A DNA stretch of 64,000 nucleotides, taken from Delphinus delphis (Eukaryota; Chordata; Mammalia; Artiodactyla; Delphinidae). Position 1 is the stretch's first letter. Every line of letters begins with the position of its first letter. A program made the translations under genes and the position numbers. The notes below the pieces were generated by a model. The model had not been told where the DNA came from, made no database searches, and was given only the letters and a program-made list of their open reading frames with translations. The stretch spans positions 70,760,466 to 70,824,465 of the forward strand of contig NC_082695.1 in assembly GCF_949987515.2 (NCBI RefSeq). The letters are read 5' to 3'. Shown piece by piece: positions 23,171 through 34,600 of the stretch.

Positions 23171-25080
23171 TATAAATATTGTTTAATCAACACAAATCCA
23201 AGTCCAAGCCTCTGTCCTTCTGTTATGGGACGAAATTCAAACTCTGTAATTCTTGGGATCATAGAGTTGTGTCAAGAGGAAAAGAATCCGAGAATTTGGC
23301 TTAGGGTTGAGATAACCAGGAGAGAATGCTCCAGAAATGTTAGAGTGAACTAGACAGGAAGGGTCTCTTTTTTGATTCTAGATCAAAATGCACCCAATCA
23401 ACTTGCTTAGTGATCGAATTGCTGAACTTAGATACTTAGCCAGAATGTTTCATTTAACTGTTGTTTATAGCAATTCACGTTGAATGGGATGGTTTTAACA
23501 GGTTCTGTTAAGTTTTCGTTGATTGGTTTTCATTCTGTCTTCATAGCAGTAGCTCAAGGAATATTCTATGTGGAGGTTGCTAATCGATACAGGGTGGTTT
23601 AATTTTCTCATGAAATATTTAGTATACAAAAATATGCTTCATTATTAGGAGCCAAATTTCTGTATTCCAAATATACATTCATTCGGTTAGTATTGACTCC
23701 TTTATGATCTTTTCAAAGTAAATTTTCTACTTTGCCAACTTTTTTGCATTTTTTTTAGGTTTCTTTTGCCAGCTTTTCAAATAGTATGCTCCATTGCCTT
23801 TTTAGTTTATTTTTTACTTTTTAAAATTTTTTCTTTTTAGTTTTTTTTTACACATTCTTTAGAACTTTTTGGATTTTAAATCAATTTATTTTTAATCTTC
23901 TTTTTATAATTCCACAGTTATCATGAATGTATATCAAAATTTGAAGTATTAATATATGAATCATTATAATAATCCAGTCAAGGGGACTTCAATTCCTTTG
24001 AACAGATTTACCCTTTCAGGTCATATCCTCTTTCATGCTCCCAGTTAAGTCAGTGTATCCCAGCTGCTCCTTATTAGAGATCAATTTTTTTGCATTTTAC
24101 AGAATTCGAGAGTATGTAGAGTTTATTGCAAATCACAGGATTTGATGGGTTTTTGTTTTTTTTTAAGTTTAGGTTTAATTTGGAATTAGTTTAAGTTCAG
24201 TGCAGTCATTTTACCAAGTAATTTTGCCATAGATTTGTCAGACACCTTAGCTTAAAGTCCAGTTCATGTGACATCCAAATTTCAGACACTGGTCACTTCT
24301 CAAATGCTTGAAATATATGCAAAATATCCATTTCATTTAGCAGGTTTATGTAACTAAATTTTAAAAGGCACAAAAGGCAATGTGCCATGCATTACTTTGT
24401 AAAATAATTTATTTGACTCCTGAATACCTTGGATAGTTAAAAGTTAACGATTAGGTGTCTATTATATGAATTGTCCCTGGTCTATTTTTTAGTAAACATT
24501 TTTGGAGCAAATTATAACTCAGTGTATGGTACTGTGTGATTCTTTAAATTAGATTTGTCTGAATATACTTACCTGAGTGTGACCTGTTAGTGCTGCCATA
24601 ATTTGAATAAGCAGCGTGTTATTCTTAGATAGTGTCCCCTGCAAAAATATCTCAGTTAGAGTGACTAATCCAGGACAATGTAAATCACTAAAGAAGTAAA
24701 ACAAAATGAATTCTTTTAATTTCAAATAAAGGAGTTTCCTTTCGTGTTGGCTTCTAACATATGACTTCCTCATAAAGATAGAAGTTAGGATCTGGTTAGA
24801 GCTTATATTTAACATAAAATTGAAAGATTTTAAAATGAGGCTCCTTATACCAGTAGATGTTTACCAGACAATGACGTAATGGGCGTATGATCTACTTTGG
24901 GAACTACGGTGAGCTCCTTACCCGACACCAGGCATGAAATAAGGGCAGTGACTGCTGACTGAAGGTAATAAAAATGACAATGGCGTTAGGGGCTCTGATT
25001 CTAGCAAATGTTCATAGGTGCAGACACGGCTTCTAAATTCTGATGCAAGGAAGAGAAAATGAATCCATTTATCACAGAGA
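23171..25080. other. 1.9 kb AT-rich single-copy stretch
   Basis: T-rich runs at 23740-23860 and 24150-24165. No repeat family I can name and no exon-like frame. A short dyad or old repeat could be hidden by decay. Confidence 0.4.
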
Positions 25081-25084
25081 CCTT

Positions 25085-25475
25085 TATATGGGTTGAATTT
25101 TGACCCCCACCAGATTCATATGTTGAAGTCCTAACCCCTAGTATCTCTGAATGTGACTGTATTTGGACATTGGATCTTTAAAGAGGTCGTTAAGTTAAAG
25201 TGAGATCATTAAGATGGCCCCTAATCCAATATGATGGTGTCCTTACCAAAAGAGGAGATTAGGACACAGACATGTACAGAGAGAAGACCCAGTGAAGACC
25301 CAGAGAGAAGACAGCCATATGCAAGCCAGGGAGAGAGGTTTCAGAAGAAACCAACCCTGCTTGACCCTCTGATCTCAGACCTCCAGCCTCCAGAATTGGG
25401 AGAAGATAAGTTTCTGTTGTTCAAGCCACCCAGTCTTTATCACGGGAGCCCTAGCAAACTCATACAATCTTGATC
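25085..25475 (+). mobile_element. MLT1-type LTR (ERVL-MaLR) relic, sense
   Basis: gggttgaattttgaccccca, catatgttgaagtcctaacc, cccctaatccaatatgatgg, accaaccctgcttgaccctc and ctgttgttcaagccacccag follow the order of an MLT1A-like solo LTR to its end (ccctagcaaactcatacaa). These are ancient, non-coding long terminal repeats of the mammalian MaLR group. No internal viral gene is seen beside it. Confidence 0.88.
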
Positions 25476-25714
25476 TCAAATGCTCAGTTTTATGACAGTG
25501 AGTTGATATGGAATGGATCTTAATCAATAATCAGAAGTAGGTATTCCTTCATTTTAAGACACAAAGCAGTGTTGTGGGGATCTTTTCTTGACCGGTAGTT
25601 GTCAAAGAGGCAAGTTTGTTCTACATTGTCAAGGTGGAAGTTACTTCCTGTGCGTCCGTACAGGATTCAGGGATAGCACTGCTGTTTCTCCCATGCAGGG
25701 TAGCAGGGTGTAGG
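25476..25714. other. Single-copy sequence, nothing recognised
   Basis: Spacer without recognised content. Confidence 0.35.
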
Positions 25715-25850
25715 CAGTGCGGCGCCATGGTGACAAGCACAGCTTCTGTTCAAGAGCACCTAGCTCACAAGGTGGTTGTGAGGACTGACTTCATTAACAC
25801 GTGTCAGGCAGTTCCTGGCATGCAATGAATGCTAAGTGGTGGCTGTTCTT
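25715..25850 (+). repeat. Probable MIR relic, sense
   Basis: caaggtggttgtgaggactg, cattaacacgtgtcaggcag, ttcctggcatgcaatgaatg and ctaagtggtggctgtt resemble the 3' half of MIR. The 5' half is not clear. Confidence 0.55.
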
Positions 25851-27216
25851 CTTCTTCTTATGAGGTTAAAGAAACTGGAGATGAAAGTGACCTCCTAAAC
25901 TATTATTATCATGAGTTGTAGTAATAATAAAAGCAGATAAGGAACACTAGGTAACCAAGTAAGTTCTAGTGGGGATGCAAGAGCAATCCCTAGCCTTTGT
26001 GTGGTACCCATTACCATTTGCTACAAGCTCGTCTCCTAATTCCGCACATCTTCCTTTGATATCCAGTCTCCCAAATTCTTTTCCTGACTTTTCACCTTTG
26101 GTTTCCTTATACGTCTTTTTGGCCCTTTCTATGCATTGGTTTCTTTCTTCTGAATCTTGAACTGTCTATGTTTTACCATCTCTAACCTGCAGCACAAGCA
26201 TCTGACTTGGGGTCTGCAGAATGCTGAGTTGTTTTGGAACCTGTTTGAACAAATAAAATCCCCTGTGTTTCTAACTTAGAGGAAAATGACAATCGCATAA
26301 AGAAATAACAGTGTTTCACAGGTTATTTCAAAACCTAAAATATAATAAATCGATAATTTTGAGCTTCAGATGGATAGTGCCCACGTCCAAGGTAGCTGAT
26401 GTCCTGCTTTAGCTCCTGGCAATTCCCAGACTAGATCTTTGATATCCAGGTTATTTCTGGTCGACTCAGGAGGTCTTATGTCTTTTCAGAGACTGCAGGG
26501 AAGCTTTCAGTCATTCTGTAAATGAATGACATTTAAATTCACTTATAAAACAAAGCAAAAGCAAAAAAAATCACAACACCATTTCATGGCTCTTTTCTTC
26601 AAGGAGCACAAGCAGTGAGGCTCAGGGGCAGAAAGGTTGGGAGTGTCAGCTTTCAACCCTTTTCTTTATGAGTGTAGGAAATCAACAAACCTCACAGCAA
26701 ATCACTCAGCCTGAGTGAGACTGCTGTGGCCACAACTCTCAAGTCCCAGTGACACCTCATGGCATTCCAACTGCAGGGCTCAACCCTAAGGGAAAAGCCA
26801 GTGGCCAGGAATGTTTGAAGTACCTGAAATTTTGCCTCAGTGTCGCCACTTTGCATCTTGTCTACGTGGCTACTGTCCTCTGGAATTGTGTAGTGTGCAG
26901 CGTATACAGCCATACACAGTAGCTCCCTTCTGCCTCCAGCTCTTGCGTCCCAGATGCTCCCTGAACATCTTCCTCTGAATACTTTGGCCCTCATCTTGTT
27001 TCCTGGTGACCCAGACTCTCTCTTAGGGAACTTCCCATGGGTTCTTAGCCCTCTGGGCTGGGATCTGGAATCAGCACCTTGTATGATCCCCAGCCCTGTC
27101 TCTTTTCATTATTCCTTATCTGTCCTTTAGATGTTGGCCTTATAAAAGGTTAAACTAACATGAAAAACCAATATCTAAGAAGTGGGAAATTCTGACTGCT
27201 GTTTTATTTGTATTTT
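25851..27216. other. Single-copy sequence, nothing recognised
   Basis: 1.4 kb without a nameable repeat. Open frame 26692-26994 (minus, 100 codons) has no recognisable domain. Confidence 0.4.
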
Positions 27217-27270
27217 ATATAGATATATATATATATATATGTGTATATATATATATAATTTATTTATTTA
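27217..27270. repeat. (TA)n microsatellite
   Basis: gatatatatatatatatatg followed by tgtatatatatatataattt and a short TTTA run. Confidence 0.95.
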
Positions 27271-27501
27271 TAAAATTTCTCATATTGTGTGTGGCCTGGC
27301 TCTTAATAAGAATTCAGTAAGAGTTGTTATTATTTTTATCTATTCTCAAATGATAAATTTTTACTGTTTACTGCCTTACCTATGCCTTTAAACAGAAATT
27401 TTTAGAGTAACATTTTAACTAAAGAAATGAATCTCTAAGAGTAGAAATCCCAGTGTCAAAGAGGTTAGTTTTGCGGGAAATTTCTACATAAGGATGATAT
27501 T

Positions 27502-27704
27502 AAAAGAACTGCTTGGGCTTCCCTGGTGGCGCAGTGGTTGAGAGTCCGCCTGCCGATGCAGGGGACGCTGGTTCGTGCCCCAGTCTGGGAAGATCCCACA
27601 TGCCGTGGAGCGGCTGGGCCCATGAGCCGTGGCCGCTGAGCCTGCGCGCCCAGAGCCTGTGCTCCGCAATGGGAGAGGCCACAATAGTGAGAGGCCCGCG
27701 TACC

Positions 27705-27739
<35 letters not shown>

Positions 27740-27743
27740 CTTG
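27502..27743 (+). mobile_element. CHR-type SINE, short form, young-looking
   Basis: Plus orientation. Clean A box (tggcgcagtgg) and near-canonical body, then about 30 A. Perfect 14-bp target duplications aaaagaactgcttg at 27502-27515 and 27730-27743. The good duplications, long A tail and few substitutions suggest a recent insertion. Confidence 0.97.
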
Positions 27744-27827
27744 ACCTAAATAACTCACTTCTATTTGATCGGTGTCAGGAATTCCATTATCAGGCACATG
27801 GTTCCTTTAAGGAGTGGGAATCTTGTG

Positions 27828-27996
27828 TAGTGCAATAATTCTTAAACTTGAGGAAGCACCAGGATGAATCTTGGCTTGCACCCCTAAAGTTTCTGATGAA
27901 GGAGACTGGGATGGGAGAGGAGAATATGCATTTCTAACAGTTTCTCAGGTGATGCTGATGTTACTGGTCTGGGGACCACTTTGAGGACTACTCATG
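27828..27996 (+). mobile_element. MER5A-type (hAT-Charlie) relic
   Basis: aataattcttaaacttgagg, agaatatgcatttctaacag, tttctcaggtgatgctgatg and gtctggggaccactttgagg follow the MER5A order from end to end. Confidence 0.85.
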
Positions 27997-28049
27997 TATG
28001 GGAAATAATAGTGAGTCAGCCAGAGGAGATACGGTCTCGTTGGTCTTGG

Positions 28050-28185
28050 TCTCCAAACGTGTGAGATCCTAAGCAAGTTTCTTAAATGTCCTGGCCTGGG
28101 TCTTCTCACCCGTAAAACAGGGGGATGACCTGGACAGTCTCCAAGTTTCCCTCCAGCTCAAATTCCTTTCAGTTCGAATTCTAAG
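28050..28185 (+). repeat. MIR-related relic, sense
   Basis: gatcctaagcaagtttctta, ctggcctgggtcttctcacc, cgtaaaacagggggatgacc match the MIR core. The end (gtttccctccagctcaaatt) resembles the tail shared by some MIR/CR1-like repeats. Confidence 0.65.
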
Positions 28186-28894
28186 TTAATCATACCACAT
28201 GCCTGGTGTCTCTCCAGGAGGGAGTGGGGACCAGCCATGGCCTCACTGGGGGTCAGGCTTTCCCTCTTTGCAGGGACCCTTGCTTCATCCTCAGGCACAG
28301 CTGCTGCCTTTAGGTCCAGAAGAGGCTTTTCTCGAGCCGAGTGGGTGCTGACAGCACAGAGGCTACAACTCAGGGGCACTGGTGGCCTCACCTGCGAGCT
28401 TTGCAGCTCTGCCTGCTCAGGAGTCCTGTCCTGTCCCTGCTTCAGGGCAGAGGGAGTGGCCACCGAGGCAGGGTGGGAACCTTCCCAGCCAGTGCTCTGC
28501 AGAGAGCCACGAGATTTGCACCATGTAGAGCATCGTTTGCAAAATAGAAAATGGGGATAGAGGATGCAGAGTGATACAGAATATTCCCTCCTGAGAGTGA
28601 TGGTACTGCTATGCTTCATCCAGCTGATTCAAACACCTGTGGGGGAAAACATTCCCTTTAGATTGAACTTGAGAATATTTTGCTTTAGTGAAGGGACTTT
28701 ATCCATCCACCCGGCAGCAGAACCAGGTTTTACGGGACCTGAAACGTACACAAAGTTGGGAGAACATTCTTTCAGAAAAATAATACAACTTACAGATATG
28801 ATGTGGGTTATAGGACTCTAGAAGCAATTGCTACAAGTAAGAGACCTTGAAGTTTGTTTCATCTGCTTTGCTGTAAATCCACCGCTACCTCCAC
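28186..28894. other. Single-copy sequence, moderately GC-rich
   Basis: Open frames on both strands between 28158 and 28619 (the longest 153 codons, minus) reflect local GC content. No domain, signal peptide or splice-bounded exon is evident. Confidence 0.35.
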
Positions 28895-28990
28895 CCACTC
28901 ATTCATTTCCTTCATTTCGTCCGCAAGCACTTATTGGGCATCAACTAGATGCCAGGCTGTGCTGTTGCTTCAGAACCATTGATCCTTCTC
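28895..28990 (-). mobile_element. L2 3' end, antisense
   Basis: ctcattcatttccttcattt followed by aagcacttattgggcatcaa, ctagatgccaggctgtgctg: the antisense L2/MIR-like 3' end. Confidence 0.65.
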
Positions 28991-29129
28991 ACACGTAAGG
29001 AATGTGCAAATGAGAAAGAGGGCACAGGAGCATTGAGGATGAACTCGCTGGGTAGATTTCAACAAAATGGAGAGATCTGGGATTTAAAAAGGGGAAGGAA
29101 AAGAAACACAACAATGACTTAGGTCAGAT

Positions 29130-29371
29130 AAGAGTATAGGGTTGAGGGCTTCCCTGGTGGTGCAGTGGTTGAGGGTCCGCCTGTCGATGCAGGGGACACG
29201 GGTTCGTGCCCCGATCCGGGGGGATCCCACATGCCGCGGAGCGGCTGGGCCCGTGAGCCATGGCCGCTGAGCTCTGCGCGTCCGGAGCACACCGCGGCGG
29301 GGGAGGCCACAGCAGTGGGAGGCCCGCATACCGCAAAAAAAAAAAAAAAAAAAAAAAGAGTATAGGGTTGA
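29130..29371 (+). mobile_element. CHR-type SINE, short form, young-looking
   Basis: Plus orientation, ending gcataccgc then about 20 A. Perfect 16-bp target duplications aagagtatagggttga at 29130-29145 and 29356-29371. It carries a small deletion near 29268-29300 compared with the other short copies (gctgagctctgcgcgtccgg). Confidence 0.97.
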
Positions 29372-29938
29372 ATAATGTTTTCAAACAGTTTTGCCCATGA
29401 TCTCTATTAGGAAATACACTTCTGCACAATTAAGGCACAGCCCACAGCCCGCATATAAATCTCTTAAGCAATCTTTCACGGAACAATATTTAACTCTTGT
29501 GATGTACTCTGATGCTTTCTTTTTCATTTCTTTCCTTTATACTATATTACATTTTTTTTTTTTCATTTAAAGCAATGCTAGTTGTGACAGACTGAATTGA
29601 TTTTGCCTCCCCATGTGTAATGCACACAGGATGAGGGGCTGTCTGGGCAGAGGGTGGATTGCCTGTCACTGCAGGGTCCAAGAGGAGATGGCGGTAGGAA
29701 TGAGAACAGGACAACTCATCACAGCAGAATGGAAGCTAGAGGGCCAAGGGGAGAAGCCGAGGCACAGGAAAGACAGAGAGAAAAGGCAAGTTTGGTGGCG
29801 TGGATAGTAAGTATATTGGTCTTCTGCCTTTAATGACATCATTTGGAATTGTGAGAAAAAAGCCAAAATTCACATCAGAATCAGAAACGTGAGCAAGAAT
29901 AAGTGGGAGAAAAGCTAAATGTAAAGAAGTACTGTGTG
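29372..29938. other. Single-copy sequence, nothing recognised
   Basis: A T-run at 29551-29563. No repeat or exon signature. Confidence 0.35.
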
Positions 29939-30169
29939 CCAGGAAGTAACTTTTTTTTTTTTTTTTTGCGGTACGCGGGCCTCTCACTGCTGTGGCCTCT
30001 CCCGTTGCGGAGCACAGGCTCCGGACGCGCAGGCCCAGCGGCCATGGCTCACGGGCCCAGCCACTCCGCGGCATGTGGGATCCCCCCGGATCAGGGCACG
30101 AACCCATGTCCCCTGCATCAGCAGGTGGACTCTCAACCACTGCGCCACCAGGGAAGCCCAGGAAATAAC
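29939..30169 (-). mobile_element. CHR-type SINE, short form
   Basis: Minus orientation, poly-T 29951-29967, tRNA-like head ending at 30157. Target duplications ccaggaagtaac (29939-29950) and ccaggaaataac (30158-30169), one mismatch. It faces the SINE at 29130-29371 in opposite orientation 0.6 kb away. Confidence 0.96.
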
Positions 30170-30682
30170 ATTTTTTAAAGCGCTTTTGCAAGGTCAGGGA
30201 TAAATGAGGGGAGGAAAAATGACTGTTTCTTAAAAAGAAAGCTGAAACGTAAAAGATGTGACAGGAATCACGGAGGTAGAGAGAGTGGAAGAAAAACAAG
30301 CACAGAGCAGAGAGGATGGATATTGTTGCAGGAAGACAGTGGTTCTCGTGCCAAATTTCTGTCAACCATGGATGATCGAGGTAAGGAGAACACAGGTGAG
30401 CAGTCTTCTCTTTTACATCAGCACGTGGGTGGGTTTATGTAGCGTAGCTAAGGGAAGAGAAAATGCAACCTACAGTATCACAGCAGCACGGAGTCTAGTG
30501 TGACTCTGTAGGTTCTTAGGGGGCATGAGGATAAGTAAGGAGGGGTAGCTTACTGAGGAGACTAGAGAACTAAAATAAAGGCGCATTATATGCACACAGC
30601 CTAGAAAATATACAAATTAGAGGTAAAAATTAAGCAGAAGTAAATGAAAGAATCAGAGAGCCAGGCTAGGCTAAGGGAAGAC
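30170..30682. other. Single-copy sequence, nothing recognised
   Basis: Purine-rich near 30270-30330. No exon or repeat signature. Confidence 0.35.
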
Positions 30683-30793
30683 TCCCTCTTCTTTCCCTTC
30701 TTTCCTTCTCTCTCTTCTTTAACTTTTTTCCTCTCCTTCTTCCTTCTCTCCATTATACCCTCCTTCCTTCGTTCCCTTCCTTTTCCTTTTTAG
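30683..30793. repeat. Polypyrimidine (TTCC)-rich tract
   Basis: ctcttctttcccttctttcc through ccttcgttcccttccttttc. It abuts the 3' end of an antisense L1 and could be that element's mutated A-rich tail. Confidence 0.85.
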
Positions 30794-31690
30794 AGCAGTT
30801 TGAGGTTCATGGCAAAATTGAGAGGAAGGTATAGAGAGTCCTGGGAACTCTGCCCCTGCCCACACATGCACAGCCTGCCCCCTTATCAACGCCCCCCACT
30901 AGAGTGGTGCATTTGCGGCAGTCAGTGAACCCGCACTGCCACATCATAATCACTCCAAGTCCATAGTTTACATTAGAGTCCGCTCTTGGTGTACGTCCTG
31001 TGGGCTTGGAAAAATGTATAATGACATGTATCCACCTTTATCGTATCACACAGAGTAGTTTCACTGTCCAAAAAAATCATCTGTGTTTTACTTATTTATC
31101 CCTCTCCCCTTCCTCTAACCCTTGGCAGCCACTCATCTTTTTGTCTCCATAGTTTTGCCTTTTCCAGAATGTCATGGAGTTAGAATCACACAGTACATAG
31201 CCTTTCAGATTGGCTTCTTTCACTTAGTCATATGCACTTAAGGCTCATTCCTCCATGTCTTTTCATGGCTTGATAGCTCATTTCTTTTAACGCTGAATAA
31301 TATTCCATTGTCTGGATGTACCAGAGATTACTTACCCATTCACCTACTCTGGGACATTTTCGTTGCTTCCCAGCTTTGGCGATTATGAATAAAGCTGCTG
31401 TAAACATCCATGGGTGGGTTTTTATGTGGACATAAGTTTTCAGCTTCTTTGGATAAATACCAAGGAGCACAATTACTGGATCATATGGGAAGAGTACATG
31501 TAGTTTTGTAAGAAACTACCAGACTGTCTTCCAAATTGGCTGTATCATTTTGCATTCCCACTCACATTGTGTGAGGGTTCCTGTCAGTCTACAACTTTGC
31601 CAGAATTTGCTATTTTTAGTGTTCCATATTTTGGCCGTTCTAATAGGTGTGAAGTAGCATCTCATTCTTGGATTTACTTGTTCTTGGTGA
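30794..31690 (-). mobile_element. L1 (L1M-type) 3' end, antisense
   Basis: ttgaggttcatggcaaaatt, cttatcaacgccccccacta, ccatagtttacattagagtc, gttttgccttttccagaatg, ccatgtcttttcatggcttg and gattatgaataaagctgctg are the antisense 3' UTR/ORF2 end of an older L1. It is 5'-truncated near 31690. Confidence 0.93.
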
Positions 31691-34600
31691 ACCTATCTTA
31701 GCCCCCAGTGATCACTTCTTCTCTTCAAAATTATTCTTCTCTTCAAATCAACTATTAATAATTCATTAGAAAGTATTAATGAAGATAAGCATTAAACTCA
31801 CCAGTCTAATAGTTCCTGAAATTTACCTTTTTTCTTCTCCTCCCTGCCCCATTTTTTCTTGGAAGACAGGACTATATTTCCATGTATTGCTTTCATATCT
31901 CTCCTCCTCTCCATTACTTTTCAAAGCCTTTTGACATTGGCTTTGCAATGACCCTTGCAAGTACTTTGGGTATCCAGGATAGAATTTATCTGGGCCTGGA
32001 GATCTGAGTACAGTCAACATGGCTAGTTGCAATCATTGCTCCAAGCTTGGGTCCTCTTTTCTCTTAATGGTATTAATTCTGTCTTTTTAATGATGATCAT
32101 GGTCCTGTAATGAGCACAGAAGTGAAGCAGGAGTGAAACAGTGTTGCTTTCATTGAACTCTTTTATCCAGGAGTACTACTTAACCTATTCACAACCATGT
32201 GGCAGGAGAATGAACAATAATCAGCATGGATGCTGGTGATATAAATTCAGGAGGCCTATTTAAGTGCTCCTGGCTGGACAACAGGTTCTTTTTATCCCAA
32301 AGCAGATCTCAGGGACCACAGCTTTCTCTGGTTCATCCACCTATGGACATAAGCCTTAGAGTGTGCCACAACCCTGATAGGAACCTCTTTGAGCCCTGTC
32401 TTATCTTTTTCTGTATTTGTTTTTGATTCAACTACATTGTTAGCTCACTGAAAACATAGCCTCTTTGTGGTATCACTTTGTGTCATGTGTCATCTTAGTT
32501 CACAGCAACCTGTTTGTTATTCATGATGGACATGCCTGTAGCATTTCGATTAGATTACTCTTTAAAGAAAGAAGACAAAGAATTAAAAAAAATTGGGCAC
32601 TGGAGGTTTTGGCCTAAACATCTGTTTATATAGAAGCATGTCTTTAACTGTTACCATTTTTCTCCATTTCCCCAACAGCCCCCATCCCCAAACATCTGCA
32701 ATTTCTTCCTGGTCAAATAATATTTTAAGAGTTTAAGTGGAAGCCCAGTATGGTATCTCTGTTACTTCTCTGGAAACTTGTGCAAGGGAAGAGTGTGCAT
32801 TGGGAGGTCACAATTAATCTCTGATGGACACTTAATTCTCAGGAAGATTTACTAAATACTTCAGATGCAATTATAAAACTGGAGCTCAAAGAAATATAGG
32901 GGATCAGAGAATCAAAGTAGAAAGGGGGAGGAAAAACCCCAGCTCAGCCTGCTGTGTCATCACATTTGTCTTGCAGAAATGAACGGTTTAATGGGTCCTG
33001 CATCTCAGGTCAGCAGGCTTGGCTCGCTGATGGGGCTCTGGTTTTAGGGTGGGCCAGCACACAAGCAACCTGCTAGTTTAAGTTCTAAAGGTCTCGCGGG
33101 TCATAGTCCAAATACATTCCTGGGGAATTGCACTGAGCTGCTTTGAAAGCAGTTTATGTGCACTGCAGTAATGGGTAAACTAGCTATTTTGACACATTGA
33201 GAAAGAATGTTTATGAAAAGAGAAACACTCCTAGTAAAAACAGACAAATGATTGAGGGACATTTCACTGTAGCTGAACTCTGTGTTGATGTCGATGTTTA
33301 AACAGCCAGTCCCCAACTCGCCATTTAAATACCTATATCCTGAATTAGTTATTCACCAGGGGGAGATGTTGAAGAGAAGCAAAAATGATACAATTAAGTT
33401 ACAAATATAGGAGATACAGGCCCAAATATCCCAACTGTCCTCTTTTTCTTCTTTAATGAATGTCATTATATTTGGATGTGTTTAATAACACAGCAGAGGT
33501 TAAATGAAACATGAAAAGGGGACGTACATTAAAATTGAGATAACTCTTCCTTCAGTGAAGTGGAACCCAGCAGATGTAACCACACACTGTAATTGCTGCC
33601 TGTTTCCTGTCAGTCTGATTAAGTTGCATTGTCCCAGCTCCAAGTGTAAGAATCAGTGGCTTCCCATAGGGCACAGCATGGGATGACGGGCGGCGGCAGT
33701 GGCATAACTACACGTACCTCCTGCTTCTCCCGGTAATAGTGTAGACGTACAGTATACATTGATGACATATAAAATCAATAGGCTGTAGAGTGTATTAGGA
33801 ACACACTGTAATCCGTCTTCCCAAAGTTAAATCCCAGGAAAGCCAGACAAGCAATAACACCCTGAATTCTGAGGCCCAGCGGACCAATCTCCTAGCTCCA
33901 GACCCAAAGACTGGGCTGCTCATTTTTAAAGAAACAGAAAGGTTTAGATTGAATCGAAATTTAACCATCTCTGAGATCTGCCTACTGCTTTTCATTTTTC
34001 CCCCACCCCAACTGTGTACTGTGGCTTCTGACCACGGTCAGTGGACAAATATTTTGGGGGGCGCAAAAGGAAGTCCAGTGTTGTGCTAGGATGTGGAGCG
34101 GATAGGTACCAGAAAGTTTATGATCCACTGGGGAGACAACATCAACATAACACGGAACGGTCAGAGGGCTATTAGGAGACACACTGTGTGAGCGAGAGTT
34201 CAGGCACGGGGCAGCTTAGTATAGCCTGGTTAGTGGGAAAGGGGTTTCCTGTGGGTGGAACTGGAAACAGGCCTTGGAGGATAAGTGGGGTTTATGCAGG
34301 GGGGGTGGAAGAGGGAAAGCATACCAAGCTGTGAAATCCTGGTGACCAAAATGTCCACATCAAATGGAACTTGGGAGACCTTGAACCGCTAAGTCTAACT
34401 GGATGGACGATATAGAAATCAAGTTAACTAAAGTTATTGTGTGAGTATCCCAATAATATTAGGCACCACCCTGCAGTGATCTTTCAGCCTCTATAAAAAT
34501 AAATATAATAATGATCGCTATCAACAGAAGCTCTCATACTGATTTATCATCACTGAAAAAGTCTCTGATGTGCATTTTTAAATTCAGTTTGACAAAAGCC

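Noticed and set aside
22730..23353. 207-codon open frame on the plus strand
   Set aside because: It reads through the short SINE (22719-22933) and then antisense L1M. The protein is an artefact of GC-rich SINE sequence; similar frames recur at every SINE copy.
28158..28619. 153-codon minus frame and 107-codon plus frame
   Set aside because: They overlap on opposite strands, contain no domain and lie in single-copy DNA without splice support.
29146..29240. tRNA gene call in the SINE heads
   Set aside because: The A and B boxes are from the tRNA-derived SINE promoter. The sequence does not complete a tRNA cloverleaf with a 3' acceptor and continues into the SINE body.
29736..30365. 209-codon open frame on the minus strand
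   Set aside because: Its centre is the SINE at 29951-30157 read in its sense direction. The flanks have no domain and no splice context.
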